The notes: a model not told the origin generated them from the letters alone. Positions 32,173 to 40,989 are shown, counted from the stretch's first letter. The stretch: 64,000 bases of DNA from Streptomyces roseoviridis (GCF_039535235.1 NZ_BAAAWU010000001.1:1240001-1304000), one strand, 5' to 3'. Program-made: numbers and translations.

Positions 32173-33006
32173 TCAGTGGATGCGGGTGGTGGACCGGATG
32201 GCCGCAGTCGCCGGGAGGGCGGAAGACGCGCTCGAACGTCGTACTGCCGGGGTGGCGGCGGCGTGCCGCCAGGCGGCTGCCTGAACGAGGGATCGTTGTT
32301 CGTCCAGCGGAATGCTGGAGATCCGGTCGAGGGCTGCGACGGTGTCGGGGCCGAGTCGGCGTCCGGTGAGCTGGGTGACGGCGGCGGCTTCGGCGAGCAT
32401 GCCCTGGTCGAGGGGTAGCCCGAGGATGTCCATGACGTAGAAGCGGGCGTTGTGGAGGGACTCGGAGACGGTTCTGCCGTCGTAGGTGCCGGCCTCAGCG
32501 AGGCCGAATACGGCTTGCGTCGCTTCGTGGAGCCGGGCGAGCGTTGCCGGGTCGCTTGCCCAGAACTGGTCGTGCCAGCGGACCGCCCAGGGCTCGGGTT
32601 CGACCTCGCGCGCCGTGAGCAGGGCGGGACACCAGATGCGCGCCAGGTCCTCGATCGCCTTGCGCAGGCCGGCGAGTTCCGCACCTGCCCAGGGCGCAGG
32701 GCCGTCCTTGTGCCAGTCGCGGATGACGCCGCGGCCGGCGGCGAGCCCTTGTGCGGCATCACGCCGGACGAAGGTGTCGTGGTCGGCGAAGGAGAGGTGC
32801 CGGGTGTCGAGGGCACCGCGCTCGACGTGGGTGACGGTGAGGCGGAGACCGTCGTACTGCCGGTCCATGACCGTCTGGGCGAATTCGATCCGCAGCCGGA
32901 GCGGCGAGTCCCTCACGGGTGTGGCGTAGTAGGTATCCCCGACAACGGTGCCAGAGGCGAAGGGGAGGGCGAGTTCGTCGAAGAACTCCTTGGCGCGCAG
33001 GGGCAT
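32173..33006 (-). CDS. Hypothetical protein downstream of DUF317
   Basis: A 277-aa protein from ATG 33006, MPLRAKEFFDELALPFASGT; the longer upstream frame is a shadow. It is an alpha/beta protein with conserved-looking WCPALLTAREVEPEPWAVRW and YVMDILGLPLDQGMLAEAAA. No family is recognised. Its position 14 bp after the DUF317 gene, itself coupled to the ATP-grasp gene, makes it the last gene of the 36.7-32.2 kb operon. Confidence 0.6.
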   Translation of the reverse strand: MPLRAKEFFDELALPFASGTVVGDTYYATPVRDSPLRLRIEFAQTVMDRQYDGLRLTVTHVERGALDTRHLSFADHDTFVRRDAAQGLAAGRGVIRDWHKDGPAPWAGAELAGLRKAIEDLARIWCPALLTAREVEPEPWAVRWHDQFWASDPATLARLHEATQAVFGLAEAGTYDGRTVSESLHNARFYVMDILGLPLDQGMLAEAAAVTQLTGRRLGPDTVAALDRISSIPLDEQRSLVQAAAWRHAAATPAVRRSSASSALPATAAIRSTTRIH

Positions 33007-33020
33007 GTGAGTTCCGGGGG

Positions 33021-33872
33021 TCAGCGGCGCGCGGCGCGTCCAGGGGACGGCATCGCGGTCGCCGGGGGTCGGGTGGTGGTGCTCCAGCGGGGCACGCTGA
33101 GCGTGGTGATCGCCGGCGGCCGTCGTAGGGTGCGCTGGACGTCGAGCGGGGTCGGGGCTGGCGGCTTCGGTGGGGTGACGGGGGTGAGCTGGGCCAGGGC
33201 CGCGAGCTGTGGGGAGAGGTGTTCGCGGTAACGCAGGACTGGGGTCGGGTCGGTGAAGGCCGCCGCGGTGGCGGCAACCAGGTGGGCAGGGGTGTTGGCG
33301 GTGAACCGCGCCTCTGCTCGGGTGCCCCAGCCGGGCGGTCCGGCCCACAGCTCGATCGTCTCCGCGTCCGGGTCCTGGCCGCGGACGTCGATGGAGACGC
33401 CGGCGTTGCCGTCGGGCGCGAGGAACCCGATCTCGCCGGGGAGCAATGGCTTGCGGGACCAGCCCCCGTCGATCAGGGGCTGGATCCCGGTTCGCCAGTA
33501 CGGGGAGGGGCGTTCGAGGAAGCGGTCGTTGCCCTCGGCCCAGTCCTGTGCGAGCTCGGTGGTCAGGGCCGCGACGAGCTCCGCTGGGGTGACGTGGTTG
33601 AAGGTCGCCGACCAGCGAGTCGGGGAGGAGGTGTCCTCGCTGGCGGTGATCTTCCACAGCTCGAAGTCGTCGCCGTACCAGCCGATCCGGATGCGGTGGT
33701 CCGGCGAGGTGACCAGGAGCTGACAGGGGCCGTCGTCGAGGTCATGGTGGGGCCAGTGGGCGACGGGGGCGAAGCCTGCGTCGCCGGTTCCATTGGACCC
33801 GGCCAGGTAGCGGGGGGTGACGTACACATCGCCTTCGGGCGGATAGACACGGCGGGTCACGTTCTCCGTCAC
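33021..33872 (-). CDS. DUF317 domain protein
   Basis: A 283-aa protein from GTG 33872, overlapping the ATP-grasp stop by 4 bp. It has two DUF317 units: YVTPRYLAGSNGTGDAGFAP...WSATFNHVTPAELVAALTTE (residues 14-108), and a second ending RFTANTPAHLVAATAAAFTD (to about 215). A Pro/Thr-rich C-terminus follows. Function is unknown. It is unusual to find DUF317 translationally coupled to a ligase. Confidence 0.8.
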   Translation of the reverse strand: MTENVTRRVYPPEGDVYVTPRYLAGSNGTGDAGFAPVAHWPHHDLDDGPCQLLVTSPDHRIRIGWYGDDFELWKITASEDTSSPTRWSATFNHVTPAELVAALTTELAQDWAEGNDRFLERPSPYWRTGIQPLIDGGWSRKPLLPGEIGFLAPDGNAGVSIDVRGQDPDAETIELWAGPPGWGTRAEARFTANTPAHLVAATAAAFTDPTPVLRYREHLSPQLAALAQLTPVTPPKPPAPTPLDVQRTLRRPPAITTLSVPRWSTTTRPPATAMPSPGRAARR

Positions 33873-35374
33873 GCGGTGGCTCCTGCGGCCCCGGCAGCGG
33901 ACCGGACGGCGAGGGTGATGTGCTTCGCGGTCTCTGCGAGGCGTTCTTCCACCTTGGCGGCGTCGTAGCCGGTGACGACGTAGAGGCCGGCGCGAGCTAC
34001 GTCGACGTCGCCTTCCGGCGGCAGGACGATCTCGTCGCCGAGGTGACCGATCCACTTGAGGCGGTCGAGCCACGGCGTGCGGCCGGCGAACTCCTTGTCG
34101 ATGGAGCGGTGGGTGAGGGTACCGGAGGTCTCCGGGTAGAGGAGGGTGACGCCGGCGGCGCGCAGGCGGGTGCGCTCCAGGCCGGGGCTTGTGCCGGAGG
34201 CGATGTCGGCTGCGATGCGGGGGAGGTCGAGGCCGGTGGCGAGACGCACGAGGTGGCCGATGAGGTCGCCGGCGATGCGGCCGTTGACCTCGATGATCCG
34301 CGGGCCGGACGTGGTGAGGCGCATCTCGACGTGCTGGATGCCGTGGTCGATGCCGAGCGCACGGATCGCGGCGGTGGCGATCGGGGCGACCTCGGCGAGC
34401 AGCGGGTCGGCGGCGTCGACCGTGTGGCCGATCTCCTCGAAGTACGGCTCGAAGCCGAGCTTCTTACGGGTGACGGCGACGGCATGGGCGATGCCGTGCT
34501 GGGTGACGCATTCGACGCTGATCTCCGGGCCGTCGAGGTACTCCTCGACCAGGACGTGCGCGTTCTGGCCTCCGGCGAGGCCCGCACCTGCGGCGGCGAA
34601 GTCGAAGGCCCGGGCGAGGTCTTCACTCTTGTCGACGCGGATGACGCCGACGCTTCCGGCCTGGCCGGCGGGCTTGAGGACGACCGGGTATCCGATGTCC
34701 TCGGCCAGGGTCATGGCCTGCATGAGGTCGGCGACGCGGCCTGAACGCGCCGAAGGGACCCGGTGGGCAGCCAGGAGCTCGCGGGTGGCGTGCTTGTCGC
34801 GGCAGTTTTCCATCACGGACGCCGGGTTCGTGGGCAGTCCAAGGTGCTCGGCCAGGCGGGCGGCCTTGACGAGCAGGGGCTCGTTCCAGGTCAGGACGCC
34901 AGCAATGGCGTGCCGGGCGGCGAGCGCCTCCCCTGCGGGCAAGAGTTCGTCGAGCTTGTACGGGTCGGCGACTTCGTGGTCGACGACGTGCTCGGTCTCC
35001 CAGGTGAGGGCCTGTGGGGTGATGACGACGACGTCGTACGCGGCGGCGACCTGCTCCAGGCAGTAGCCCCGGTACACCTCGTCGCCGGGGGCGACGATCA
35101 GGACCGTCGGACGGCCGGTGGTATGCGTGGGGGAGGAGGCCGGGAAGGTGGTCACGGGGAGGTCCTTGTCTTCGGGGGTGCTGGTGTGGCGGGTGGCGGC
35201 GTCGAGCAGGCGGCGCATGTCGGTGGCCAGGCCGCCCGGGGCGAGCAGGTGGCCGGCGAGACCGCTCGCCTCGGCGGCGGGCAAGACGGCAAGGCGGTCG
35301 GTGAGGCCGCGGACGAGGGAGGCGGCGCACAGGGCCTGGTCGGCACTGAACGGCGACAGGGGTGTGGTGGTCAT
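33869..35374 (-). CDS. ATP-grasp ligase (L-amino-acid-ligase-like)
   Basis: A 501-aa protein from ATG 35374, overlapping the MFS stop by 4 bp; the longer upstream frame is a shadow. An 85-residue N-terminal extension precedes a pre-ATP-grasp domain (PTVLIVAPGDEVYRG, YDVVVITPQAL). The ATP-grasp fold has the ATP-binding Lys loop YPVVLKPAGQAGSVGVIRV (about 230), the Glu pair VLVEEYLDGPEISVE, and the metal site HVEMRLTTSGPRIIEVNGRI (about 350-370). The C-terminal part resembles dipeptide-forming L-amino-acid ligases and related carboxylate-amine ligases. The substrate is unknown; pairing with an exporter suggests a small secreted dipeptide or peptide-like product. Confidence 0.88.
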   Translation of the reverse strand: MTTTPLSPFSADQALCAASLVRGLTDRLAVLPAAEASGLAGHLLAPGGLATDMRRLLDAATRHTSTPEDKDLPVTTFPASSPTHTTGRPTVLIVAPGDEVYRGYCLEQVAAAYDVVVITPQALTWETEHVVDHEVADPYKLDELLPAGEALAARHAIAGVLTWNEPLLVKAARLAEHLGLPTNPASVMENCRDKHATRELLAAHRVPSARSGRVADLMQAMTLAEDIGYPVVLKPAGQAGSVGVIRVDKSEDLARAFDFAAAGAGLAGGQNAHVLVEEYLDGPEISVECVTQHGIAHAVAVTRKKLGFEPYFEEIGHTVDAADPLLAEVAPIATAAIRALGIDHGIQHVEMRLTTSGPRIIEVNGRIAGDLIGHLVRLATGLDLPRIAADIASGTSPGLERTRLRAAGVTLLYPETSGTLTHRSIDKEFAGRTPWLDRLKWIGHLGDEIVLPPEGDVDVARAGLYVVTGYDAAKVEERLAETAKHITLAVRSAAGAAGATA

Positions 35375-36657
35375 TGCGGTTGTGGTTCTCCGAGCGATGG
35401 GGCCGAGCTGGCGGTGCGGGTGGCACGCATGGCGGGTTCGCGTCGCAGGCGCCAGAACGCGGCGGTGAGACCGGCGGCTTGGAGGCCGGCACAGGCGGTC
35501 AGGACGTGGCCGATCGCGGTGGCGGGGGTGAGGGCGACGAGGATGCCCGCGAGCGGGAACGGCAGGAGCATCACCAGGATGGTCACCGCGAGGGTGGCGC
35601 CGAAGACGGGCTCGGGGATGAGGTGGGAGCGCAGGGTGCGCAGGACGACGGTCATGCCGCCTTCGCCGGCCATGAGGACGGCGGTCATGACGAGGAAGCG
35701 GGTGTAGTCGCCGGCTTGGGAGACGGCGAGTCCGGCGAGGGCGGCAACGGCCGCGCTGGCGGCTCCGGCCGGCCACAGGCCGAGGCGGTCGATCGCGAAG
35801 CGGCAGGCGGCGACGGCGAGCAGGGAAGCGGCGGCTGCGGCTGACCAGATGAGGCCGACGGCGGCGCTGGACTGGCCCAGGTGCTGCACCACGATGACCG
35901 GGGCGGCGGCCTGCAGGAACCCGGTGGCCAGGTTGGAGACGGTCAGGCCGGTCACGAGCCAGGCGAGTGCCGGCAGGGAGGTGAGGGTCTTCCAGCCGGT
36001 GCGCAGGCCGCTGAGCGCGGGTGCCGCAGGCGGGACGAGCCGGGGTTCGCGGTGCCAGGGCGCCAGCAGCGCTCCCAGCAGGGAGCAGGCGGCCATCGTC
36101 AGAAGGGTGCCGGTGACGCCGACCCAGTGCAGGAGGAATCCGGCGAGCGCGGGCCCGGCGAGGGTGGCGGTCTGGTCGATGCCGAGGAGGACGGACTGCA
36201 CCCGGTGGGCGCGGTCGCCGGCGTCCTTGCTCGCGGTCGCGCCCGCGGTCTCGGCGGCGATGTAGGAGAACTCCGTGACGACGCCGGTGATGGCGGCGAG
36301 CGCCATCACCGTGACCGTCGCCCCCACTCCTCCGGCCTGTGTGGGCAGCACGAACGCCGCGGCCACGACGGCCAGGGCGCGCAGTACCGAGGCGATGCGG
36401 AAGACTCGCTTGGTGCCGTGCCGGTCCACGACCTGCCCGGCGAGCGAGAACGCGGCGAGGCGGGGCACCCACTCCAGGGCGAAGGCGATGCCGGTGAGAG
36501 TGGCGGACTGGGTGGTGGCGAGCACGATCAGCGGGATGCCGTACGTGGACATCGCGAACGCGGCCGCATCGGCCGTACGGGGAAGGTAGATGCGGCGCAG
36601 CAGGGACAGCTTGGGGAGCAGGGCGTGCCGGGGCCCGGCGATCACGAAGTCGGTCAT
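35371..36657 (-). CDS. MFS exporter paired with the ATP-grasp ligase
   Basis: A 428-aa protein from ATG 36657, with about 12 helices and the motif GQVVDRHGTKRVFRIAS in loop 2-3 (MFS motif A-like D-R-x-G-x-K/R-R). It is coupled to the ATP-grasp gene by a 4-bp overlap, so it most likely exports the ligase product. ATP-grasp/MFS pairs are a familiar small biosynthetic arrangement. Only a weak ribosome-binding site is seen. Confidence 0.85.
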   Translation of the reverse strand: MTDFVIAGPRHALLPKLSLLRRIYLPRTADAAAFAMSTYGIPLIVLATTQSATLTGIAFALEWVPRLAAFSLAGQVVDRHGTKRVFRIASVLRALAVVAAAFVLPTQAGGVGATVTVMALAAITGVVTEFSYIAAETAGATASKDAGDRAHRVQSVLLGIDQTATLAGPALAGFLLHWVGVTGTLLTMAACSLLGALLAPWHREPRLVPPAAPALSGLRTGWKTLTSLPALAWLVTGLTVSNLATGFLQAAAPVIVVQHLGQSSAAVGLIWSAAAAASLLAVAACRFAIDRLGLWPAGAASAAVAALAGLAVSQAGDYTRFLVMTAVLMAGEGGMTVVLRTLRSHLIPEPVFGATLAVTILVMLLPFPLAGILVALTPATAIGHVLTACAGLQAAGLTAAFWRLRREPAMRATRTASSAPSLGEPQPQ

Positions 36658-36882
36658 GTGCTTTCGTCGAGAAGAAGGAGTCCAGCCCGCGCACGGCGGG
36701 TGAAGCGGAAGGGGCGGAGGGACTACCGCCCGCTGCGGCGGAACGCCGGCCGGACGGACGGGGCCGCCTAGGCTCGCCCTCTAGGTGGGCAGAGGTGGTG
36801 GTGAGCATCCGCAGGAGCTGGCTGCCTCCGCCTCGGCGGGCGACAAGCGCGTCGATCTGGGCGCCGGGTTCGGCCTGCTTAC

Positions 36883-37719
36883 TCAGCGGCGTGCGACTCC
36901 CGCCGCAGCCGGAAGCGGCCGGGCGACGGAGGTGTGGGAGAACAGGTCGCCGGGCTTCCACGCGGGAGCGACCGGTGTTGTCTCCAGGGCGGCGGCCGTC
37001 ATCCGCGGGTCGGGACCGGTTTGCGTGGGAACAGGGCGCAGGGTGGGCGAGGCGGTATAGGAGGCGGGTGAGCCCGTCGTCCAGGCGATGAGTGCCTGGT
37101 AGGCAGGGGTCAGGGCCCGGCCCGCGGCGGTGAGCGTGAACTTCCCTTCGCGGTCGCGGCCCACTAGGCCCTTGATCGTCAGGTGGCGCAGGGGGTGGTA
37201 GACGGCGGTGGGGTGAGCGTCGGGCATGACGGAGGAGGCCAGGGCTGCGGCGGTCGAGGCGTTGCGGACCCGGAGTGCCCACAGGATCGCGGTGGCGTGC
37301 CGGGGAGAGATCAGTGCGAGGGCGTCCTCGATTTCCTCGGCCTTGGCTGCCGAGCGGGGCGTCTCCTTCTTGGTGACGGGGTCCTTCGTGGTGGGGCGCT
37401 CCAGGTGGTGCCGGCCCCACTCGGCGAGGGTGTCGAGGACGGGCAGCAGGCGGACGCCCTTGTCACTGAGCCCGTAGACGACGTGGCGACGGGTGTGCTC
37501 CGTGCGCTGGACGAGGCCGCCGGCTTCCAAGAGGCGGAGCTTGGGCTGGAGTTGACCGTCGTGCAACCACGGCATGCGGGCCTTCAGGTCCATGTATCGG
37601 CCGGGAGTGGTCAGCGTCATCAGGATCCAGGCGTTCCACCGGGGGGAGATCGTCTCCAGAGCCTGGGTGACCTGGTCGAGGTCGCGGTGGGTGGGTGCGG
37701 GCAGGCCGGAGGCAGGCAT
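36883..37719 (-). CDS. Tandem HxlR-type transcriptional regulator
   Basis: A 278-aa protein from ATG 37719, with AGGAG seven bases upstream. It has two winged-helix HxlR domains in one chain: residues 12-95 (QALETISPRWNAWILMTL, DGQLQPKLRLLEAGGLVQR, VVYGLSDKGVRLLPVLDTLA) and 120-205 (DALALISPRHATAILWALRV, AVYHPLRHLTIKGLVGR, FTLTAAGRALTPAYQALIAW). HxlR proteins usually act as homodimers, so a fused pair would bind DNA as a pseudo-dimer. It probably regulates the MFS/ATP-grasp operon, which starts 226 bp downstream. Confidence 0.85.
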   Translation of the reverse strand: MPASGLPAPTHRDLDQVTQALETISPRWNAWILMTLTTPGRYMDLKARMPWLHDGQLQPKLRLLEAGGLVQRTEHTRRHVVYGLSDKGVRLLPVLDTLAEWGRHHLERPTTKDPVTKKETPRSAAKAEEIEDALALISPRHATAILWALRVRNASTAAALASSVMPDAHPTAVYHPLRHLTIKGLVGRDREGKFTLTAAGRALTPAYQALIAWTTGSPASYTASPTLRPVPTQTGPDPRMTAAALETTPVAPAWKPGDLFSHTSVARPLPAAAGVARR

Positions 37720-37751
37720 GGGAGTACTCCTGGAACGTGGTGGGGTGGTGC

Positions 37752-38153
37752 TCAACGGGCGTGCGCGGCTCGGGCGGTGGGCGGCACCGGAGACGGGGAG
37801 GCCGGAGGGCTGGCCGATGCTGGCGTGCGGTGGAGGCTCTGGAGCACGGCGGTGGCGTGCTGGGCCTGGGTGTCGCGGATGACAACCGCCTCGGCGATGC
37901 GGCGGCTGCAGTCGAGAAGGTGGCCGGGAGTGGATCGACCGACATCGCGGCCTGGAGCGGCGAGCTGCAGAAGGCGCTCGCGCTGGAACTCGATGTTCTT
38001 CTCGGCGAGTTCGACGGTCGAGAAGGCGTCGAGGAGGGCGGCCAGCATGGTCGGGCGGTCGGTGGTGGCGGCGTGGGCTTCGAGGTCGGCCCGGGGCCAG
38101 CCGTAGAGGGCTTCGATCCGCTCGGCGAGCGATTCCGATACGGGGTAGGGCAA
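37752..38153 (-). CDS. Helical plasmid protein, tandem paralogue 1
   Basis: A 133-aa protein from ATG 38153, directly after the preceding stop. It is helical, ERIEALYGWPRADLEAH and AEAVVIRDTQAQHATAVLQS, with a Pro/Ala-rich tail. It shares with the next two genes the order short helix + (F/Y)G + DL, long coiled helices and a final A...RD...L segment, so the three look like tandem duplicates. No known family. Confidence 0.6.
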   Translation of the reverse strand: MPYPVSESLAERIEALYGWPRADLEAHAATTDRPTMLAALLDAFSTVELAEKNIEFQRERLLQLAAPGRDVGRSTPGHLLDCSRRIAEAVVIRDTQAQHATAVLQSLHRTPASASPPASPSPVPPTARAAHAR

Positions 38154-38576
38154 TCAGCGTCCTCTAGCCGGGTGCGCCACCGCGTCCCTGGCCGGCGGGG
38201 TGGTTCGAGCGGTGATCACCGATTGGGTGAACGTCACTGGGCGTGCTGGTTCGGGTGGAGGCTCGGCGTCGAGGACCTCGTTCAAAGCGGTGAGGTAGTC
38301 ACGGCGGGCCGAGAGCGCGGCCTCCATCCAGTAGGCGTCCATCCGCAGCTCGTCCTCCGACAGCTCGTCCATGCTGCGGTCGGGGGCGCTGCGGACATGG
38401 ACGCGTTCGCGGACCCGGGCAACCTGCTCCTCCGTAAGGGCAAGGAACGAGCGCATCTCCAGGGCTGTGCGGAGCCGGGAATCCGTGACGGCTGCCTGGT
38501 ACAGCTGGTCGATCGGCGCGCCGAAGACGTCGACGAGTCGGTCGTCCTGGCTGCTCGGCTTGGTGCGTACGTTCAT
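38154..38576 (-). CDS. Helical plasmid protein, tandem paralogue 2
   Basis: A 140-aa protein from ATG 38576, overlapping the upstream stop (ATGA). It contains RLVDVFGAPIDQLYQAAV, then ALTEEQVARVRERVHV, then YWMEAALSARRDYLTALNEV: the same three-part plan as its neighbours. The tail is Pro/Arg-rich. Function is unknown. Confidence 0.6.
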   Translation of the reverse strand: MNVRTKPSSQDDRLVDVFGAPIDQLYQAAVTDSRLRTALEMRSFLALTEEQVARVRERVHVRSAPDRSMDELSEDELRMDAYWMEAALSARRDYLTALNEVLDAEPPPEPARPVTFTQSVITARTTPPARDAVAHPARGR

Positions 38577-39022
38577 CGGCGGCTCCTGACGGGGACGGAT
38601 ACGGGGGCTGCGGTCCTCGGCACCGGGGTGGTGCTCAGGACGGGACCCGTGCGGCGGACGGCCCGGCTGATGGCCGGCTGCGCGGGCAGGGGGTAGTCCT
38701 CCAGGAGGTGGCGAACGGTGAGCGCGCGGCCGTCGCGGATCGTGAGTGCGGTGTTGACGCGCTGCGCCAGCGTCATGACCTGCTCGTCCAGCTCCCCTGC
38801 CGGGGCGCGCTGCAGGGCTTCGACGAGCTCGTCCTCGGCCGAGGTCAGCAGGCTCTGGGCCTCTTCGAGGTCGTCGTACCAGCGCACCACAGCGCTGGGC
38901 AGGAATGACGGGGCGGGGCTGCTGCGTACGGTCACACGCAGGTCGTCGAGGGACGCGCCGAAGCGGTCCTCTATCTGGCGGGCCACGGCGAGAAGAACGT
39001 CGTCGTCGGCTTCTTCGGACAC
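38573..39022 (-). CDS. Helical plasmid protein, tandem paralogue 3
   Basis: A 149-aa protein from GTG 39022, behind AAGGAGAGGAG, an exceptionally strong ribosome-binding site. It contains ARQIEDRFGASLDDLRV, WYDDLEEAQSLLTSAEDEL and RVNTALTIRDGRALTVRHLL, matching the plan of paralogues 1 and 2. It is the first gene of the operon controlled from the inverted repeat at 39105-39131. Confidence 0.65.
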   Translation of the reverse strand: MSEEADDDVLLAVARQIEDRFGASLDDLRVTVRSSPAPSFLPSAVVRWYDDLEEAQSLLTSAEDELVEALQRAPAGELDEQVMTLAQRVNTALTIRDGRALTVRHLLEDYPLPAQPAISRAVRRTGPVLSTTPVPRTAAPVSVPVRSRR

Positions 39023-39104
39023 GGGCAGACTCCTCTCCTTGAAGTGGGCAAGCGGGAAGGGCCGGAAGCAGGCGCTCCGGGCGGGTGACATCAAGGATCC
39101 GGAG

Positions 39105-39131
39105 AATCCCCGGTTTACCTAACCGGGGATT
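39105..39131 (-). promoter_or_regulatory. Operator: 11-bp inverted repeat of the CCCCGGTT family
   Basis: AATCCCCGGTT-TACCT-AACCGGGGATT is a perfect 11-bp inverted repeat 83 bp upstream of GTG 39022. Its core is nearly the same as the site at 59911-59931, with relatives at 43089-43159 and a half-site at 42175-42185. Confidence 0.65.
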
Positions 39132-39163
39132 TGCTGCTACCTTCCGCCACTCGCGCCGGCCGG

Positions 39164-39871
39164 TCAGCGGGTACGACCCCGGGCGGAGGCCGGGCCCGCG
39201 GGCCTCGCCGAAAGGCTGCGGGCAGTGGTGGGCGTGGGCGCCGGCAGCGGGGTGCTGCGGTCCTCCAGCCAGTCGAGGGCTGCCTCCGCCGTCTCGAAGG
39301 CTCCCTCGCGCAGCCGGTGGGTGCCGGCCTGAAGGTCGGTGACTTCGAGCAGCAGGCGGTAGGGGTGCGCCTGCCGGGGATTCACGGCCTCCAGCAGCAC
39401 CGCGGTCTCCTGCGTCGGATATCCCTCGCCGACGTGACTCTCCACGAGCGAGTACCGGTTGGCCGCGTGGCGAAGACGTCGTTCCAGGGTCGCGGTGGTC
39501 TCGTCGGCGGGCAGGGTGCCGCGGTCGCCCGGCGGATAGACGGCGTCGTCGGGGCAGCCGCGTCGGATGAGCCAGGACTGCGCGAGCGCCAGCAGCGGGT
39601 GCCGCTCGCTGTCGAAAGTGAAGGTCCGGGAGCCCACGTCCCGGGTGAGGTGCAGGGCGATGATCGCGGCTCCGCCCGGGGCGCCGTAGATGGTGGAGGC
39701 GTCGTGCAGGACAAGAAAGGTGTGGCGGTCATCCGCCGTGTGGTGCTTGGCCAGCGTGGTCAGCTCGTTCTCACACAGCGAGATGCGGTCGTCGAAGTCG
39801 CTTCCGACCCCTGGTGTGGCCGGCCGGTATCCGTTGAGTCGGAAGTCCGGGTTGTGCTGGGAATGGGTCAA
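39164..39871 (-). CDS. Hypothetical plasmid protein
   Basis: A 235-aa protein from ATG 39871. It is a mixed alpha/beta protein with no signal or membrane segment: TFLVLHDASTIYGAPGGAAI, HPLLALAQSWLIRRGCPDD and YRLLLEVTDLQAGTHRLREG. Pro/Ala/Arg-rich end. No family is recognised. It is the last gene of the operon running down from 42088. Confidence 0.6.
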   Translation of the reverse strand: MTHSQHNPDFRLNGYRPATPGVGSDFDDRISLCENELTTLAKHHTADDRHTFLVLHDASTIYGAPGGAAIIALHLTRDVGSRTFTFDSERHPLLALAQSWLIRRGCPDDAVYPPGDRGTLPADETTATLERRLRHAANRYSLVESHVGEGYPTQETAVLLEAVNPRQAHPYRLLLEVTDLQAGTHRLREGAFETAEAALDWLEDRSTPLPAPTPTTARSLSARPAGPASARGRTR

Positions 39872-39902
39872 ATGAGGTCCTTACGGGGCCGGAGGAGGCA
39901 GC

Positions 39903-40592
39903 TCAGCGACGGGTCCGTGAGGTGGCGGGCCAGGAGCCGGGGCGAGCTGCGAGGCCGGCTGCGAACCGGTCCGAGGGCCGGGTGGAGAGCGCGGATCGGC
40001 CGGCGTCGGTGAGAGTGACCGGCTGACCGGCGTGCAGGGGACGGGATTCGTCACGCTGGATGAGGCCCGCCTGTTCCAGCCGTTCGCAGTCCTGCTGAGT
40101 GACCCGCGTGCCGGACGCTGTCGTCACGGACAGCCGCTGCGTGAGGAGGTGCTCGTAAAGTTTGGCGCCCTGGCTGATCGCCAGAAGCAGGGCGATCTCG
40201 CGGGCCTTCAGCTCGGTGTGAGCGGCCGGGTTCCGGACCGCCCGTGCGTCGATGGGTTCGAGCGCGTCGGCGACGTCCCGCTCAAGCTTTTTCCGGCACG
40301 TGACGGCCTGTTTGAGCTGCTCGACCGTGCGGTCGATGCGAGGGAAGAGCGATTCGTCGATGGCGTGGTCGCCGCTCGCCAGGCGCTGCAGGAGGACGCG
40401 GTAGAAGGTCACCCCCCGTTCGGCGTCGGACAGAGTGCGGTGGGCCGCAGCGAGGCGGGCGGTCTGCTCGTCAAGGAGGCCGTGGTCGTGGTCGTGCCAG
40501 AGGCGGTCGATGCTGAAGCCGACGGCGAGTTCGATGCGGTGGTCGAAGGAGGTCAGCGCCGGGGAGGGCGCCGAAGTCACCGACTGGGACAA
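39903..40592 (-). CDS. Winged-helix-containing hypothetical protein
   Basis: A 229-aa protein from TTG 40592 (LSQSVTSAP), with AAGGAA upstream; the longer frame runs through the preceding gene. The N-terminal 110 residues are helical and similar in plan to the 37.7-39.0 kb paralogues (RIELAVGFSIDRLWHD, RLASGDHAIDESLFPRIDR). Residues 120-200 look like a winged helix (TQQDCERLEQAGLIQRDE, PVTLTDAGRSAL). It could be a DNA-binding regulator of the element. Confidence 0.55.
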   Translation of the reverse strand: MSQSVTSAPSPALTSFDHRIELAVGFSIDRLWHDHDHGLLDEQTARLAAAHRTLSDAERGVTFYRVLLQRLASGDHAIDESLFPRIDRTVEQLKQAVTCRKKLERDVADALEPIDARAVRNPAAHTELKAREIALLLAISQGAKLYEHLLTQRLSVTTASGTRVTQQDCERLEQAGLIQRDESRPLHAGQPVTLTDAGRSALSTRPSDRFAAGLAARPGSWPATSRTRR

Positions 40593-40614
40593 GGGGCGTT
40601 CCTTCGTGGCGGGT

Positions 40615-40989
40615 TCAGTGCCGTCGGCAGTCGCGGCACGGGGTCTCGTCCGCTTCCTCCTTCGCGTCCGGATCGCAGTGCGGGGAGCAGCTGTTGCGGT
40701 CATCGCAGTCGGCTTCTTCCCCATCCGGGCGACAGCAGGCGGCGGACAGCAGGGCGGCGAGTTCCTGGCCGGCGGCGAGGCGGTCGATGAGGAGCTCGGT
40801 GCACGGGTGCTTCTCGCCCGGTCCGCTCTGCGGGTGGGGCGCGACGACGGCGTCCAGGAGCCGGGCCTCCAGTTGCTGGACCTCTGCGTACGTCTCCAGC
40901 AGGGCCCGGTGGTGGGGGTTCTCCGTCGCCGCCCGGATGTTCAGGAGGGTCCTGGCGTAGTGGTCGAGGAAGTTCGGGAAGGTCGTCAA
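40615..40989 (-). CDS. Helical protein with Cys-rich zinc-binding tail
   Basis: A 124-aa protein from ATG 40989, overlapping the RelE-like stop. The first 60 residues form helices; the tail has nine Cys (AACCRPDGEEADC, RNSCSPHC, TPCRDCRRH), suggesting one or two zinc sites. The length and Cys pattern do not match a family known to me. Confidence 0.55.
   Translation of the reverse strand: MTTFPNFLDHYARTLLNIRAATENPHHRALLETYAEVQQLEARLLDAVVAPHPQSGPGEKHPCTELLIDRLAAGQELAALLSAACCRPDGEEADCDDRNSCSPHCDPDAKEEADETPCRDCRRH

Noticed and set aside
29574..32369. A 931-aa plus-strand frame
   Set aside because: It is a shadow of the MFS gene and, further on, the complement of the LAxTG surface-protein gene; composition is Arg/Gly repeats with no domains.
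32173..33657. A 494-aa frame starting at 33657
   Set aside because: The first 217 residues are the shadow of the DUF317 gene; the real start is ATG 33006.
33869..37420. One 1183-aa minus-strand frame covering ATP-grasp and MFS genes
   Set aside because: Only the C-terminal 501 residues look like a real protein; the rest is Arg/Pro/His-rich shadow of the MFS and HxlR genes, and a clear start with overlap lies at 35374.
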